DNA of 64,000 nt from Proteromonas lacertae (Eukaryota; Sar; Bigyra; Opalinata; Proteromonadidae). The stretch covers positions 89,505-153,504 of the forward strand of contig NGBS01000015.1 in NCBI GenBank assembly GCA_002245135.1, given 5' to 3'. The translations under genes were made by a program, and so were the position numbers. The notes beneath the pieces were generated by a model. It saw nothing but the letters and a program-made list of their open reading frames with translations, was not told where the DNA came from and searched no databases. Positions 27,587-40,510 of the stretch are shown one piece after another. Positions within the stretch are counted from its first letter, which is position 1; the number at the start of each line of letters is the position of its first letter.

Positions 27587-28823
27587 TTACATAATACAAC
27601 ACCATCCATTTCCACCATTACTATCTTCCACTTTATCTGACTCCTTATACTTCAATGGGAATTTGCTTTGAAGACCTTTAATATCTTTATACCCAGGGAA
27701 ACACTCCGGATGTCTCAAAATATAAAATGCACTATCTTCGGTGATTTTTCTACCTGTTAAACAAGCAGCTAAATCTTCTAGACCTTTTATTACATTTTCA
27801 TTAACAGTCTTGTTATATGGGAAGAATTCATTTATTACTATTCTTAAACCATTAATATCCAATCTATTATTTGGCTATATATATTATATATATTAAAATA
27901 TAATCATAATATTGTATATGTTATACATTTGTTAATACAATCTTACAATTTATTCCAGTTTCTTTCATTGGTTTTAATTCATCAAACCACTGTTTAAAAA
28001 TAAAAGAGAATATATATACATGCAATATTCTAACAAAGTTAGTAGTATTTATTCCACTTTCACATTGAAGATACGGTAACAATTCAGAAACATACGGCAT
28101 AATGAACTTTGAGGTAGGTACAATATTGAATTTATCAACTAGTAATGCTAAATATAAATTAATAGGAATGGAATGTGACATTGTTGTTATTCTTAAAGGA
28201 TCATCAGATTCTACTTTTTTTGCCTTTCCTTTGAATATATGTTTATTGATTAATTGTTCCACTTCCTCCCAGTTTTCTACATTGTATTTTTCATAGAATT
28301 GATTCTCTATATCCTGCCAATCGACTAATTCAGGCTATTTTAAATGAATTAATAAAAATATAATAAAATACATGATTGTCTATTGATTTAATGAATGTAT
28401 AAGGTATCTTAAGGTTTGGTATTAATGAATTTAACATTAGATATTGAGTATAATTACCATTTTTACCTGCATAGTCTATATAATATAGATCTGCAGCACA
28501 AACTACACCTACTCCCAAAACAACAGCAATAACTTTTCCTAACACTCCATGCTTTTTTGGAGGAGGTGGTGGAGGTGGTAATTTTGTTTCAGGGTTGATT
28601 GTTCCTTCATGTGGTTTAGGAATTGTTGATCCAATATTTTTATTTGGAATGCGCATATTCGATTTTGGTTTGATTGGTTCATCCACGAAACATCTCTAAT
28701 GAAGTGAATAACACAAAAAATACTTTCAAAATGCAAGAATATTTTGAATTGAGATGTGTATTACGGAATGATTTGACTAAATTACACTAGAATGTAATAG
28801 AATATGAAGAATACTCGAAGCAT
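27587..28823 (-). CDS. Mitochondrial-type proline-run membrane protein with C-terminal CaaX-like end
   Basis: Family not recognised; about 330 residues after short introns. ATG at 28823 begins MLRCNLVKSFRNTHLNSKYS, a basic targeting-like N-terminus split by introns. A seven-proline run, KK and one hydrophobic span (KVIAVVLGVGVVCAADLYYI) follow. The soluble part is helical, with ENQFYEKYNVENWEEVEQLI and KGLEDLAACLTGRKITEDSA. The last residues are NGGNGWCCIM, which fits a CaaX farnesylation signal. A targeting peptide and a CaaX box in one protein would be unusual. The proline-run-plus-span layout resembles mitochondrial inner-membrane organisers of the MICOS type, but no mitofilin signature is visible. 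Confidence 0.55.
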
Positions 28824-28972
28824 TTTTAATTTCAAGAAAAAAGTTTGAGTGATAGTTTGATACTATTTTTTTTCTCAATCAAAAAAACTGATGAATAAGA
28901 CTATATAATTAATTAAAATAAGATGTATAATTGATAAAACACACATAGAACGCATTTTTTGTTTTTGTTATG

Positions 28973-29432
28973 CTAAAACATTTGGAGGTTCTGGATTAAA
29001 TTGAACTGGTGAAGAAGTTATTGGAGAAATCCTAATTCCACTTTCACTCACAGCTGCTGGAGAAGAACTCATAACGCCACGATCCATTTCTTCTTGATAC
29101 TTTCTAAGTTTCTCTTCATTCATCTCACTTCACTTCTCTTCCCTTTCTAACAGCCATTCCTCTTGTTTGTACCTTCTTTGCTCTCTTCAAATGAGTGACT
29201 CTTTCAGAATGATCATCAGGAACACCACCATTTTGTGAAATTGTCAATTTATTTGAATAAACTCTCTCAGCATAACTCAGAGTTCTACTAGCAACAGCTT
29301 TCTTCCTATTTTCTTCGATTTTTCTAATTCTTTCTTGTGTTATTTTATCTTTCAACACTTTACCCATTGTTGGTTTAGTATAAGTAGTTAATTTATTAAC
29401 TGGTTGCCTTTCTATCTTATCCTCCATCATTA

Positions 29433-29485
<53 letters not shown>

Positions 29486-30407
29486 TCTCTTTCCTTCTGC
29501 TTTTTAATTTCTCTATGTTCAATTTCATGGGTCAGTTTTGTTAGAATTGCTTCACAAATAGGTTGCGTTTTTAAAACATCATAAATATCATAATTATCAA
29601 ATATTTCGCTGTTTAAATAATTATAAAATGTTCTTAATTGTACAGTACTGAAGTATTTCAAACCGTTTGTACAAATATCTTTTTCAAAACCAGTAGATCT
29701 CTGACTGGCATATAAATAAAAAGGTAAAATAAAACGACTATATTGTGGATCTCCAATTTTGCCATTTATTCGAGCTATGTTTGTTGAAATCAATAATAAT
29801 TTCATAGCTAATATCCTAATGTCATGATCCATATCCGTTTCAGGTTTAGCACTATCTTCGCTGATTAAATCAGGAAATCTAAACTTTCCAATATTCTTAA
29901 TAATATATTCAATAATATCATCAACAGGTGGCATTTGTAAATCAGTTCTTGGTCTACATTCTTGATTTATCTGTTTAATTAAAGCATCAATCGCTGTCAT
30001 GGATAGTTTTCTAGTTGAAGGTCCTAATATTGGTTCTCCTAATGGATTAATAGTATCCCATAACACTGAAAATGCACTGTTTCTAGCAGCATATAACCAC
30101 AAGTGTGAATGTTCACATATACTAACTAAAGTATCACAACAATGTCTTCCTTTCTCTTCTAAAGTAATATCATTACGTGGAGATATAAAATCATTATTAA
30201 TAATTGTAGGTAACATTGAATGAGATGATATGCTTTCATTGGATAATTTAGCATTACGTTGGATTAATTGTTTCTTTTTATCTGATAATGCATCTGTTAA
30301 TTCTGAGATCCACCATTGACATCTTTGACGAGGACTATCAGGCTCACAACTTAACCATTTCTTACGCAATAATGATCTGCCAGGATACATTTTACTAGTA
30401 TCAATGC

Positions 30408-30441
<34 letters not shown>

Positions 30442-32522
30442 GTGATGATGATGATTGTTATTATTTCTGATTTTGAATGTTGTGGTAGTTTAATAGGTGG
30501 AGGTAAATCATCTGTTGGTTTTCTCAATATATCATCATCATCATTATTATCATCATTACTATCATTATTACTTTCATCACTATTTCTATTATTATTATTG
30601 TTATTGGTACTCTTATTTCTTGGTGAATGTTTAATTAACATCAATAATTTCGGTTGTTTAGGAGGTTTTGACATTTCTAATTTTCTTTCTTCTGCTTCTT
30701 TCTTTACTTCCTCTCGAGTCATTGGTTGCATTATTCTATCCCATTTCTTCTTATTCAAATCTTCAGGAATACCACTTGGATATAGCCAATGCACAGTTCG
30801 ATGGGTTGTATATTCATAATTAATTATATCTTTTTTCTTATCTGCGTTTAATGTATATATCATCTCCCACCAATTGGGTAATTCTTTATGATATTCTTCA
30901 TATCCTTCTGGTTTAGGGAATAATGGTTCAATTATTAATTCAACTAAATCATCTGCCATATGATCTAATAGACTTTGATGCCAAGGGTTTTGTACACCTA
31001 AGAATGGATTTGTATTCACTTCAATTAACCATATTCTAAAGTCTTCATCTACCATAAAATCATAACCATATAATTCAAAGCAATTTCTACCTTTATTTCC
31101 ATTATTTAATTCTCCTTGACATGCTAAAATACTATCCAATACTAAGTCTTTCATTCGAGGAACCATATCTTTAAATACATCAACATGTTTATCTGGGTAA
31201 TTCTCATTAATATATTCTTGAAATTGATCAAAACTAAGTGTATTTCCTTCTTCAAATTTTCCAATATTTTCACTTTTTACTTGCATACAGTAGTTTGTTA
31301 AATGAACCATTTGTTTTTCAGCGTCATCTTCATTCCCTATATCTAATGTGAATAATTCTGAACTTGTTCTTAAATAACCTTCGTGATATAAATATACATC
31401 GAATTTATCTGTAACTACACACCAGATTCGAATATCGAATTTTCTTCCCCACAAAAGTAATGGTTTTTCTATATATTTTTGTATAACAAATTCAGTACCT
31501 TTACCACAGGAATTAATAAATCTTTTGATTGGATCAATCTTGTCAAATACCATTATTCCTCTTCCACAATTTAAACCTGTAGGTTTGACAATCCAAATAT
31601 TTTTCCCACAAAATTTTGCGGGGCATAATTCTTTTGTATAATCACTTATACTCAATTCATTATATCTATTTACAAACAATGTCCATTCTGTATCTTTATT
31701 TGTTTGAACATAACTTGCTTTCTTAATATGAAAACGTCTCTGGTGTATTTATAAACACTCTTTCTCCTCTCTTAGAATAAAATGCTTCTAAACTTTTCAA
31801 TATTCCCACCTTTGTCACCAAACAACCTATATTGGGAAAATGATTCACTAATTGTTTCTTTGGAGATGATCCAAATAGTTTTCTATATGCAGGACTATGT
31901 ACAGTTACTGGTAAACTACCTGGAATACGGTAAACCTCAAGGGTTTGCTTCCAAACAAAATCAAATTCTTGTTTGTCAAATGTTTTCTTATGTAATTCAA
32001 ATATTTTAGTGTAAACTTCTCTGGACTTTTTAATATATTCTTCATTTGGTTTTCTAGGGGATTTTTTCTCTGGCAATTTGGATTTTTCTTCTTTTTTATC
32101 TTCTTGTTTAATTTCATCCTTCATTTGTTCTTTTTCTATTTTTGTTTCTGGTTCAACAGATGATTGAGGTGTATTTACATCAGAAGTAGTGTCTTCTGGT
32201 TTAATATCATCCGTTCTACCTTCTCCTTCAGGTTTACCTTCTTTATTTTCATCGTCACTTCCAGTAGATGCTTTTTCTACAGCATCATTGTCTGTTGTTA
32301 CAGGATCTTCTTCATCCTCTTTTTCTGGAATTGGAGTTTTAGCTCTATATATTTGCATTTCACTATCTAATGCGTTCTCTTCAGTTTTACATACACTCTA
32401 TTCAATACTGAGAATAAATATTATACTTCCCACCAAGGTCTTTTATCCAACGCCCTCTTGATAAGAGATCCGTTGTTAGGTCTAAAAACCAAATATTTAT
32501 ACTTATGTAGTGTTTCTGTCAT
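28973..32522 (-). CDS. Tubulin-tyrosine-ligase-like (TTLL) enzyme with C-terminal extension
   Basis: TTLL enzymes ligate Glu, Gly or Tyr to tubulin tails. The ATP-grasp core is clear: FCGKNIWIVKPTGLNCGRGI, EFVIQKYIEKPLLL, GRKFDIRIWCVVTD, LYHEGYLRTSSELF, HLTNYCMQ, FELYGYDFMVDEDFRIWLIE and VNTNPFLG. It starts MTETLHKYKYLVFRPNNGSL. A long acidic linker follows, then the core, an Asn-rich spacer encoded by an ATT repeat (29433-29482) and a helical C-terminal region of unknown fold. The frame breaks at three places: TAA 31723-31725, in the repeat near 30400-30470, and TGA 29125-29127, after which EMNEEKLRKYQEEMD continues one base later to 28973. Since alpha-tubulin here lacks a terminal Tyr, glutamylation or glycylation is the likelier activity. 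Confidence 0.85.
29433..29482. repeat. ATT/AAT trinucleotide repeat in TTLL coding region
   Basis: About 16 trinucleotide units encoding a poly-Asn run on the minus strand. A second AAT stretch, at about 30409-30440, lies next to one of the frame breaks in the same gene. Length variation or read error is expected in such tracts. Confidence 0.85.
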
Positions 32523-32673
32523 TTATAAACAGATCATCAAATTTCAAACGGTTTTTGTTTCGATTCTTTCGCTCAGATCGTGAATTGAAAAATTTATTCG
32601 TTATTCCCAATTTTTTATTTTTGTTAGTTTTGAATAAATCAAAGCAATAACAATAAAATAATATTTTTCATTA

Positions 32674-33934
32674 CTATTCTTCACTCCTTGCTAATCTTCT
32701 AATTGATATAGGATTATGTTCTCTATCATATTCAGGTTTCTTTCTCTTCAATTTCCATGGTTTGTTATGCCCTAACAAGAAGTAAGTACAAACACCACCT
32801 TTTTCTTCATTTGGATTGAATTGAAACACATATCTATCAGGATCATTGACAGATTCTTTGGAATATGTTAATTTATACTCTCTAATCCATTGATACTGTA
32901 CACAATCAGGTGTTGGATTGGGTAAAGGAACCATATAATGTACAACCAAAGTAGAATCTGATGTTTTAATCTCTTGCTTTTTATTCTTTTTATTTTTCTT
33001 CTTTTCTGAACTTTCATCATGTGGTTTGACGATTGCATAATTTAATTTTTCATCTTTTACCATTCCATTAGCTTCTGGATCTTTTCCTGGATAATCATCG
33101 AATTTCTAAATAAAAATAAAAAAATAATTTTTATATACGAAATGGATTAATGAATTATCACCTCCTTCTCTCTTAAATAATTCAAAATTAGGAACAACAT
33201 CCCATACAGCAACAGGTTTCAATCCTTTACTATTCACTGGTGTTTTCTTTGCTATTTTAAATGAATCTTCAATCACTTCAGTCAGTGTTCTATTACCTCT
33301 TACACTATCTATTTCAGATTTGACTTGCTTAATTTCTTCTTCTACTAATTGCTTAGGATCTGCTAGGGATACTGGTGCATCTAGATTGTTTTCTAAATAG
33401 GTTGTGTTTTTTAACCAAGTTGCATCTGATACTATTGAATCTGCATTTACATATTTCTTATCTTGTTCTGTAAATAAATCTTCATCTTCTGGTGCTAAGG
33501 ATACAGCTGTGTTACCTTCTGTCTGTGAATCTATGAACATCAACGATAGCAGTTCGGTTGAATGAAAATTGACTGGATCATTATGAATTGAATATGGATA
33601 ATTCTTTTCTAAACCCAGTGTTTTATATTGTGTATAGTCTGATGGATTTATTGGGATGTCTAATAGTACTGGCTCAAATGGTAGTCCTGGTAAACTAATA
33701 GAAATAGAAAATAATTAATATGCTCATTCTTAAATGTATTATCTGCTAATAACTGTGTTTCACCCTTTAAATTTGCTCTATTCTTATCTCTTTCCTAAAA
33801 ACATCAGAAAATATGATGATACAGCATCATTTATTATTGACGTGGGTCTCTTTAGAGATAAAATCTTCTCTTGCATTGTATATGGAGATTTTGTTGGTTT
33901 CGACTAGATTATAAAAATATTATACTCATACCAT
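32674..33934 (-). CDS. PAF1: RNA polymerase II-associated factor 1 (Paf1)
   Basis: Paf1 complex subunit that travels with Pol II and supports elongation and histone modification. Spliced N-terminus: MSKPTKSPYTMQEKILSLKR, then NDLPGLPFEPVLLDIPINPS and YTQYKTLGLEKNYPYSI, the conserved Paf1 opening. Later ATWLKNTTYLEN and the C-terminal VQYQWIREYKLTY and VFQFNPNEEKGGVCTYFL are also typical. The acidic tail of larger homologues is absent; it ends RRLARSEE. One intron, at about 33694-33722, has GC rather than GT at its 5' end (GCATATTAATTA...CTATTAG), and only its removal restores NDLPGLPFEP. Assignment is good. Confidence 0.87.
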
Positions 33935-34045
33935 GATGAAAAATTACAAACAATAAAAATAATACACAAAATCACTTGTATTAAATACTAAAAATACACT
34001 TGTATTTCATTTTTGTTTTGAATTTTCCTTCTTTAGGTGTGTTAA

Positions 34046-35173
34046 ATGTTGAGCCAAAAATTACAAATTGCAGTAGTTGCTAGCTCTTATGTTTTTGTAT
34101 CTATTACAATGGTGTTTACCAACAAAAAATTGATGGCAACCTCAAATATTAGTATTCCTGCTCCATTTTTCTTAATTTGGTTTCAATGTGTTGTCACAGC
34201 ATTAATATGCTGGTTTTTAGGAGAAATTAGATCAAAACATAGTATATTGATTTTATTTATTATTGTGTAATATAAAGATGCTTTACAAATATTCCCAAAA
34301 CAGAATTACCATTTAGCTATTGGATTACAAATCCTTCCATTGAGTTTAATATTCGTTGGTATGATTGCTTTTAATCAACTTTGTTTGAAGTATTTTTACA
34401 TATTTTACTAATAAATAGATATGTTAACGTCTCATTTTATTTAGTAGCAAGATCTTTAACCATCTGTTTCAATGTAATCTTTACATTTGTAATTCTCAAC
34501 ACAAGTACATCTTGTCCAGTAATTGGATGTTTAGCAGTAGTTGTATCAGGATTTATAGTAGGATCTAATGGTGAAATTGACTTTTCCTTAGCTGGTACAA
34601 TATTTGGAGTAATGTCATCCATCTTTGTTAGTCTCAATTCAATATATACAAAGAAATTAGGATTTGTAGTAAATAATAATGAATGGACTTTAGCATTTTA
34701 CAATAATATGAATGCATCAGTTTTATTTATTCCATTTATGATTGGTTTTGGTGAAATATCTATTCTATCCAATCATATTCCTCAACTAATGTCATTGAAG
34801 TTTTGGTTGTTTATGATGATAGCTGGTGTATTTGGATTTTTAATTGGTATTATAACAATTAAGCAAATAGCACTTACAAGTCCATTAACTCATAATGTGG
34901 TATAATTTATAATATTTTATATCCATTATTATATATTTTCTATAGGTTGGAACAGTAAAAGCTGCATTACAGACTGTATTAGCTTTCTATATATGGGGAA
35001 ACCCTGTAACATTTGGTGCTGCATTTGGTGTTGTATTAGTATTAGCTGGTTCATTATTATACTCGTATGTGAGAAATATAGAAATGGATAAAAAAGCTGA
35101 GGTGAAAACTCCCAAATTACCTTCAGACGAAGAGCTTGAGCCTTTGAATGATAAAAATAAAGTGAATATTTAA
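34046..35173 (+). CDS. SLC35C1: Nucleotide-sugar transporter, GDP-fucose type (SLC35C1-like)
   Basis: Ten-span Golgi or ER antiporter of the drug/metabolite transporter superfamily. Visible are SYVFVSITMVFTNKKLMA, FLIWFQCVVTALICWFLG, FYLVARSLTICFNVIFTFVI, SLNSIYTKKLGFVV, FYNNMNASVLFIPFM and ITIKQIALTSPLTHNVVGTV. The SLNAIYTKK, YNN-NA and TSPLTHNVSGTAK segments mark the SLC35C1 GDP-fucose branch rather than GDP-mannose transporters. Three introns are spliced, near 34242-34277, 34390-34418 and 34901-34946. The C-terminus has SDEELEPLNDKNKVNI, a cytosolic tail. Fucosylation of glycans is implied; substrate is inferred from subfamily motifs. Confidence 0.8.
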
Positions 35174-35589
35174 TTGGTTATGATATTTAGATATTATATA
35201 ATAATTATTCTAATATTGTTAATGTTTTTGGTTTTAAAAACTGTATTAATCACCTTTAGATTTATTTGTTGTATATATTGTATATGCAAATGCGCAGTCA
35301 CAATTAAGCTAAATTTCTACATAAAACCATATAACTAACAATTAAATATATATTTAATATACTTTTTACAATGATATCCTCTTTCATCTACACTGTCCTA
35401 TATCTTAATGCAAAAATAACGCAATAAAAATATGTGTATAGATAATGTATAACAAAAAATATATAATGTTTTAAAAACCAATTCTTTTAATTTAACAATT
35501 TAAATCATAAGTGTCCTGAATAAAAATATCCATCTCATTTTTTCAACATAATGTCGAACCAAGCTTGAAACGGATATTGATTTAATTGA
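35174..35589. other. Intergenic region without a gene
   Basis: AT-rich, no open frame with coding character on either strand and no recognisable RNA gene. The promoter-like motif GAAACGGATATTGATTT lies at its end (35567-35583), just before the next start codon. Confidence 0.6.
35567..35583 (+). promoter_or_regulatory. Promoter-like motif upstream of pseudokinase-LRR gene 2
   Basis: GAAACGGATATTGATTT, 6 bp before the ATG at 35590, in the same relative position as the element of family member 1. Confidence 0.45.
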
Positions 35590-37367
35590 ATGGAGAGTGA
35601 AGCAAATGTATATCATATAGACTATATATTTAGCCAACATATTGGTGTATTGGTGATCAATACAATGGAAAAATTACTAAGTCTAATGTGAATAATATGA
35701 TAATCAAAACAATAATTATTAAAGATGCAAGCAAAAAATTGATACAGAGTTTTATTCACAACATTACATTAGTGAATACATGTTTGTTTTACCTTTCTGT
35801 TGATTATTATTGTACTTTTTCCTTAAATGAGCTAATTCTTACTTCAAGAAGAATGCACTATAATTTAGAGCAACTACTTTATGTGGAAGGTATTACATTT
35901 AATATGCGTGCTTATAGTTTCAAACAAATATGCCTGGTTGCCAAAATCTTCCATTCTTATAATTTAATGCATGGTAATATAAGGCCAACCAATATTTTTC
36001 TTACTAAAGAAAGAAAATTTTGTACTTCTGATTATTTTCTAAATGAAATTAGAGAAAATTGTAATCATCCAGCCAGCTACTACAACTACTCTAGCCCTGA
36101 ACAGATATTGGGCAAAGAATTGAGTACTCAGTCTGATATATGGAGTTTAGGTTGTATATTGTACTTTATTTTAACTCATAATCTTTTATTTTCATCTCAT
36201 ACATTATACAATTTATTACACCTTCAACAATATAAGAAAGATGTAAAATTAGCCGGCCCATCGATATATAATAATATAATAAACGGCACTTTAAAATATG
36301 AAGCTGAAAAAAGAATGAAAATTAATGAAATACTTCAATTATTAAGTAATAGTATAGTTCATATTTTAAAATTATTTTAAAGTAGATGATACACATTTAA
36401 TGGATTTTTATAACGTTAACAATAAAAGAGATGTAATTTTAAGAATAATAAATAATGTAACAACAAATCCTAATGATGAAAAAATGATAGTGTTATATCC
36501 TAGTATTTAAATGATGATTATATTTCTCCTATAGAATTAATAAAGGAATTATTACACATTATGTTCATGAATAAAGATATGAAGTTATTTTATTATATAT
36601 TTAACACAATGATGAATAATTATTTTGAAGACTTAATAAATGATGTTAGATATATGTTAATGAAGTATTATGAAAAGATCAAATATCTATTCATTAATAG
36701 TATTAAAGTCGATTATTATGATGATTTTGATCAAATAAGAAATTATCTATGTATATTTATGCAATTAAGCGATTCAAATACACTTGGATTAAAAGGTATA
36801 AATGATACTTCAGTTCCAATTGTTTATCCTTATTCAAGACCTTTACAATCAATACTTCTACAAATAAGATATATGAAGTATCTTCAACATATTGATTTAC
36901 AGAATAATGAAATGAACATTATAGAATTGAACACACTATTAAAAGAATTAAAAGAATGTAAAAGTTTAAAATCAATTGATATTTCTCAAAATCCTATAGG
37001 TGATGAAGGTTTTAAAATTATTATTCCATATTTGCATTTAATGGTGAATAAAAGAAATAAGTACAGCAAATATTTATCACTATCAGGAATGAATATAACC
37101 TCAAAATCAATTCATTTATTATGTCAAAATCTATCTCAAATATGCAAAGTAGAAGTAATTAATTTTTCTAATAACAACATCAATATTATTGGCTTTGAAG
37201 AGTTTAGTTATTTTATATTTGAATTACAAAGATTATATAAGCTAAATTTGAGTGATGCAGGTAATATAGGAGTTAGAATTATAACAGTAATTTCAAACAT
37301 GAAAAGAAATTGTCCATCTTTGAAAATTGTAAAAACTCATCCCAAAGAATCTTTTGTATTGAAATAG
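35590..37367 (+). CDS. Pseudokinase-LRR protein, family member 2
   Basis: Shorter and more divergent relative of the genes at 9658 and 53933. ATG at 35590 gives MESEAN, then a 26-nt intron (35608-35633) and PTYWCIGDQYNGKITKSNVN. The kinase-like part has LMHGNIRPTNIFL in place of HRDLKxxN (Asp to Asn, Lys to Arg), TSDYF for DFG, SSPEQILGK for APE and SDIWSLGCILYFILTHNLLF. TAA at 36378-36380 interrupts, and the frame resumes one base later as KVDDTHLMDFYNVNNKRD. After a 32-nt intron near 36506-36533 come leucine-rich repeats: IDLQNNEMNIIELNTLL, IDISQNPIGDEGFKII and INFSNNNINIIGFEEF. Catalysis is even less likely than in member 1. Confidence 0.78.
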
Positions 37368-37513
37368 TATAGATTGTAATAATAGTATAATAACTTTTAA
37401 TTTATAATCTCGACATTTCTTTAATTTATCTAACAAACATACGTTATAAAAAAAATAGTCAATAATTATTACAAAGTAATTAATGAAAATAATAATCAAA
37501 CATATCTATCAAA

Positions 37514-38825
37514 TTACTCGTCTTTAATCTCAATCGTTCTACCAATACATTGACCCTCTTTCACAGCATCACCTTCACCAACAACAAACTCGAAAGGAGT
37601 ACTTTCAAAGATCAAAACTACTGTTGATCCTAATTTGAAACATCCTATCTCATCTCCCTTTAGTATTGCCGTATTATCTTCATAAGTGTACCACACATTC
37701 TCTCTAAATGGTTGACTCAATTTATTTGTGTGTAATTCAGGTATGTGGTTTATTTGAATAGATCCGACATTTGTTGCACCTACTGCTGTCATTGAGTAGA
37801 ATCCTTTTTCCCAATGTCCTCTCATCACAACTCTTTCATTTATTGCAAATAATCCTTTTAATTTCTGTGCAAATGAGGGTTTTACAGGATATAAATATCC
37901 AGGGTAATGGATCGTCCTTAATATTCTCCAGTCAGTTGGTGAATGGAAACGATGGTAATTAGAAGGTGATAGATAAATTGTACAATAATATAAATGTCTT
38001 GGTTTATTGTCTGGAGCACTTTCTGCATTTACTTTGACTGAGGCTGGTAATACGCCTATAAAGTCTTCTAATGGATATCTTACACCTTTCACTTGTTGTA
38101 ACAATGGATTATCTATTCTTGGATCAAGCTATTATATATAATAATTATAATTATATATATAGTGTATAGATACTTTACCAATATATAAAACTCTACCATC
38201 TACTGGAGAACACATTGCATTTGATTCTTCACATACTGGTCGACTTCCCATCTTTAAACCTCTTGAAAATACATCATTTAATGTACGATATTCAGTTAAA
38301 GGTTTTCTATAATATAATTAATATTATTTATACTCGATTTCTGACTCATCTGCTTTTAGATATGATAAAAATGCATGAAAGACTTTTTCTCTCATTGATA
38401 ATGGTCTATATGTTGTATATTAATAAATATTAAAGTATACACTGGTACAGATGCCAATAAACCAGTAAATCTTGAGATTCCTCTATTTGGTACTTTATTT
38501 AATATTTTCATCTATCAATTAAATCAGATTTGTCTATACTTGTGAGGTTGTGTATGTTTTTTCTTCTTCTGGTGTGTGAGACCCTAAAGTTTCAATATAC
38601 TCTTTTCGATCATAAGGTAGCATAGCAAAATATCCTCCGGCTACGCAGCAAACACCAAGGCCTATTATTCAAAATTAAATATTATACCAATCGCCCATTT
38701 TGTCTTTCGAAAACGTTTCACTGGCTTTCCAGCTAATTAATAGATATGGATCTGATACCTTTCGCTGCAAATTGACGAAAATCACTACGTAATAATTGTT
38801 TAGCTACTCTGTTCACTCCAAACAT
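37514..38825 (-). CDS. PISD: Phosphatidylserine decarboxylase, mitochondrial type I
   Basis: Makes phosphatidylethanolamine from phosphatidylserine at the mitochondrial inner membrane. The N-terminus MFGVNRVAKQLLRSDFRQFA is targeting-like; a membrane span follows (WAIGLGVCCVAGGYFAML, across an intron). Next come VFSRGLK, SPVDGRVLYIG, YYCTIYLSPSNYHRFHSPTD and GATNVGSI. The self-cleavage site LGST that makes the pyruvoyl group is in GCFKLGSTVVLIFE near the C-terminus. Six or so introns of 25 to 45 nt are spliced. The His of YHRFHSP that helps autocatalysis is present. This gene strongly supports a working mitochondrial lipid pathway. Confidence 0.93.
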
Positions 38826-38839
38826 GACATGAAAAATAA

Positions 38840-39826
38840 ATGAGGGACGAGCCTGGCTTGTTTTCAAAAATCTTCATTTAAAAAAAAGTGGCAAAGCAGG
38901 TAATTAATGAAACTCCTTTCATCACTTTAGTAGTTATTTTCACATCGGTATCCTTATTTTTATTACTTGTTTTCAGTAATGACACTTTGTTTTTAAGATG
39001 TAATACTTTGAGTTTATTTTCTTTCTCAAAACTCAAAAACTATCATGTATAATATCTTAATTATTTAAATACTAAATAGGTCATTTTGACATCACAGTTT
39101 TATCATACTTCATTCTCTCATTTACTCATTAATATATATTATTTTCGTTGGATTGGAAGTAGTTTGGAACAATTGATGGGATCAATTCGTTATTTATTTT
39201 TGTTATCTATGTTATCTATCATTACATCAAGTTTATTTTTGTTTTATTCAAAGTATGTTTATTATAGTGATAATGATAATACTTCTCTATATGTATCAGG
39301 AATGGGATTGTCAGATATCATTATTCCAATGGATATGATAGAAATGTTGTATAATAATAAAAATAATTTAAAAATGAACTATATCCAATCCAATAATTGT
39401 CAGTTTTATAGAATCATTTCATATTACATTTTGTTATTTATTTTTGTTGGATCTGGTTCATATATTTCAGAGAGATATAATAGAATTGGATTTATTGTTG
39501 GAATAATTCTCTGTTGTTTTAATAAAATAATTAATTTAATCATACCTAGTTTGAAATTATCAAAGATTATGGAGAATAGTGTTTTTAGATTAATTTCATT
39601 CAATTCAAATTATGTTTTTACACCAAAAGTGAATGTGTTTAATCGTCCTTTTGTTATGTCGTTTGTTGTATTTTATTATAGATTGTTAAATACTATATTT
39701 TGTCCTGTATATCTATCACATAAGTTCAGTGGTTATATATTGAAAAGAATACCATTGAAATTGGATAATGAAAGTGATTATGATGAAGAGAATGAGATTA
39801 GTTTTGAAGAGAGAATGGAATTGTGA
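38840..39826 (+). CDS. Rhomboid-like membrane protein
   Basis: Multi-span protein of the rhomboid superfamily. One long frame gives QVINETPFITLVVIFTSVSL, then across an intron near 39042-39075 KLKNYHVILTSQFYHTSFSH and HLLINIYYFRWIGSSLEQLM, matching the H-x3-N and G-x-LE-x-x-G segments around rhomboid TM1 and TM2. GLSD at about 39310 could be the GxS of the active site, but the TM6 His is not visible: RYNRIGFIVG has Asn at that place, so proteolysis is doubtful. ATG 38840 is followed in frame by TAA at about 38879, so the start is uncertain. After TGA 39824-39826 the sequence continues one base later as DEDMKELESDIIDDIIML to about 39880. It is divergent from the decarboxylase gene. Confidence 0.6.
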
Positions 39827-39893
39827 TGAAGACATGAAAGAACTAGAAAGTGATATAATTGATGATATAATTATGTTATAAATAAATTAAATT

Positions 39894-40510
39894 AAGATGT
39901 AAAGCAATTCCGTCTCTATATTCTATTTAATAGTATATTAAGATATTTTTGTGTATAGAAGGGTAGAAATAAAAGAAAATCATTTCATTCAAGCCAAAAG
40001 CTTGTGTTTCTTTATCAAATCTAAAATATCTCTAAATTGAGAATGTTATATCATTGTCAGATAGTTTATTATAAAATATTACGATAATAACATGAAGATT
40101 ACTGACATACAAGAGTAATACAGACATTTAGCAGATTACTGTAAAGACGTATTATATTACCATTAATATAGTTAAACTAAATAATAATATTCATTGGTAT
40201 ATAGCATGCTCATATCTGTTAAGGATGATTAAAATTCTAATTAAAGCTTGCGTATTAAGTATTTTATAAACTTCTGTATAGATTATAAATTGGAGTATTA
40301 GTTGTTGTAAGGGAATTTATTTGTAGAACAAACACATCTCATCAACATCTGTTGTTGTTAAATTATTGAATGGTTTATATATTATGTTATTCTATCAAAT
40401 ATTTCTATATAAAGAAGTATTAAGTTTAAAAGATGAGGTATAAAAGCAGAATAAAAAAAAGTGCACACTCAGTCAAAAATAATCTAATAATTCCTCATCT
40501 GATATTTCTT
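39894..40510. other. Intergenic region without a gene
   Basis: About 600 bp, AT-rich, upstream of the giant surface protein. No coding frame, repeat array or RNA gene is visible. It may hold the promoter of the surface protein; the GAAACG-type motif is not present. Confidence 0.55.

Noticed and set aside
29431-29483. Trinucleotide array as a possible CRISPR-like or satellite element
   Set aside because: It is a simple ATT microsatellite inside a coding region, without spacers.
32480-32502. A 21-nt intron near the TTLL start
   Set aside because: The segment is a multiple of three with no stop, and reading through it gives a better TTLL N-terminus (KYKYLVFRPNNGSL).
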